A stretch of DNA of 64,000 nucleotides from Oceanihabitans gracilariae (lineage in GTDB: Bacteria; Bacteroidota; Bacteroidia; Flavobacteriales; Flavobacteriaceae). Below are positions 63,671-64,000 of this stretch, one piece after another. Both the position numbers and the translations under genes were made by a program. Every line of letters begins with the position of its first letter. Positions within the stretch are counted from its first letter, which is position 1. The notes beneath the pieces are model-generated. The model did no database searches. It saw nothing but the letters and a program-made list of their open reading frames with translations, and had not been told where the DNA came from. The stretch covers positions 1 through 64,000 of the forward strand of contig NZ_JBHULM010000007.1 of assembly GCF_042684485.1 (NCBI RefSeq). Direction: 5' to 3'.

Positions 63671-64000
63671 ATGGGAATAATTGCTTCACAATCTATAAAA
63701 AACACCATTATTACCTACATTGGTTTTGGTATAGGAGCAATTAATACGCTATTTTTATATACGGCATTTTTGTCTGCAGACTACTTTGGTTTAGTCGTTT
63801 TTGTACTTTCTACAGCAAACTTAATGATGCCCATTCTTATTTTTGGAGTAAACAATACTTTAATAAAGTTCTATTCTTCTTATAAAACAAGAAGACTACA
63901 AAACAACTTTTTAACCTTTATGTTGTTTCTGCCTTTGTTGTTTATTATACCTGCAGGTTTGCTAGGTTCCTTTTTTTATGAAAGTATTTCTAATTGGCTG
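63671..64000 (+). CDS. Polysaccharide flippase (MOP/Wzx type), N-terminal part
   Basis: The frame is open from ATG 63671 to the window edge, 110 codons. It begins MGIIASQSIKNTIITYIG and holds about three membrane helices with the pattern of O-antigen/teichoic-acid flippases. It lies 64 bp after the glycosyltransferase gene. The 3' end is outside the window. Confidence 0.8.
   Translation, partial: MGIIASQSIKNTIITYIGFGIGAINTLFLYTAFLSADYFGLVVFVLSTANLMMPILIFGVNNTLIKFYSSYKTRRLQNNFLTFMLFLPLLFIIPAGLLGSFFYESISNWL

Overview
The window looks like the chromosome of a member of the Flavobacteriaceae (Bacteroidota). It is A+T rich. It carries large secreted repeat proteins with N-terminal signal peptides, lineage-typical families (DUF3822, DUF4834, DUF4126, PorT-like barrels, a fused aspartokinase/homoserine dehydrogenase), and promoters of the Bacteroidota type (TTTG, about 19-20 nt, TAnnTTTG). 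No genus is assigned because no rRNA gene is present.

Layout. 1-3875 (minus): a small secreted protein followed by a very large adhesin built from ~97-residue, six-cysteine repeats; its 3' end lies outside the window. 4222-7744: polyphosphate/phosphohistidine cluster (sixA-like, ppk1, ppx). 7911-9042: two tandem paralogous outer-membrane barrels. 9098-11400 (minus): dnaX-miaE. 11681-11990: RNase P RNA. 12037-14133 (minus): membrane protein, DUF3822, rsmD. 14259-16290: RecD-like helicase and DUF4126. 16337-19536: a lipopolysaccharide-oriented run (kdsB, a HAD phosphatase that probably starts at TTG, a KdnB-like dehydrogenase, an acyltransferase).

19831-25620 is the most unusual part. It is a tightly overlapping five-gene operon behind a consensus promoter. 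It encodes (1) a 1019-residue protein with a lysine-rich head, about 19 tandem 29-residue amphipathic helical repeats and a C-terminal HELTH zincin-like domain; (2) a protein resembling the C25/caspase-like cysteine peptidase fold; (3) an acyl carrier protein; (4) a complete ketosynthase with a Cys-His-His triad; (5) a half-size ketosynthase-like protein that lacks the catalytic residues. I do not recognise this combination as a described system. A membrane-active or exported protein that is acylated and/or proteolysed by its neighbours is the working inference.

25830-40000 (minus) holds mainly housekeeping and metabolic genes: a CarboxypepD_reg-like surface protein, yebC, an operon gcvT-glsA-RmlD-like-pterin dehydratase, a K+/H+ antiporter, a KduD-like SDR, DUF1853, and thrA-thrB-thrC. 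40122-55866: nnr, a TlpA-like lipoprotein, hutH, clpC, gyrA-TPR, thiolase and NlpC/P60, and a 7TM-HD phosphohydrolase. 55969-56267: tRNA-Ser(GCT), tRNA-Pro(TGG) and tRNA-Arg(TCT) behind one strong promoter. The end of tRNA-Arg and its terminator are duplicated 362 bp downstream, bracketing a small GIY-YIG nuclease gene, which looks like a mini-integration. 56669-57129 has no gene but contains an 11-bp tandem repeat. 57130-64000: a GNAT-like protein, an outer-membrane barrel, DUF4834, a YfhO-type membrane protein, a GT4 glycosyltransferase and the start of a polysaccharide flippase.

All identifications come from reading motifs in the given sequence. No database search was run.
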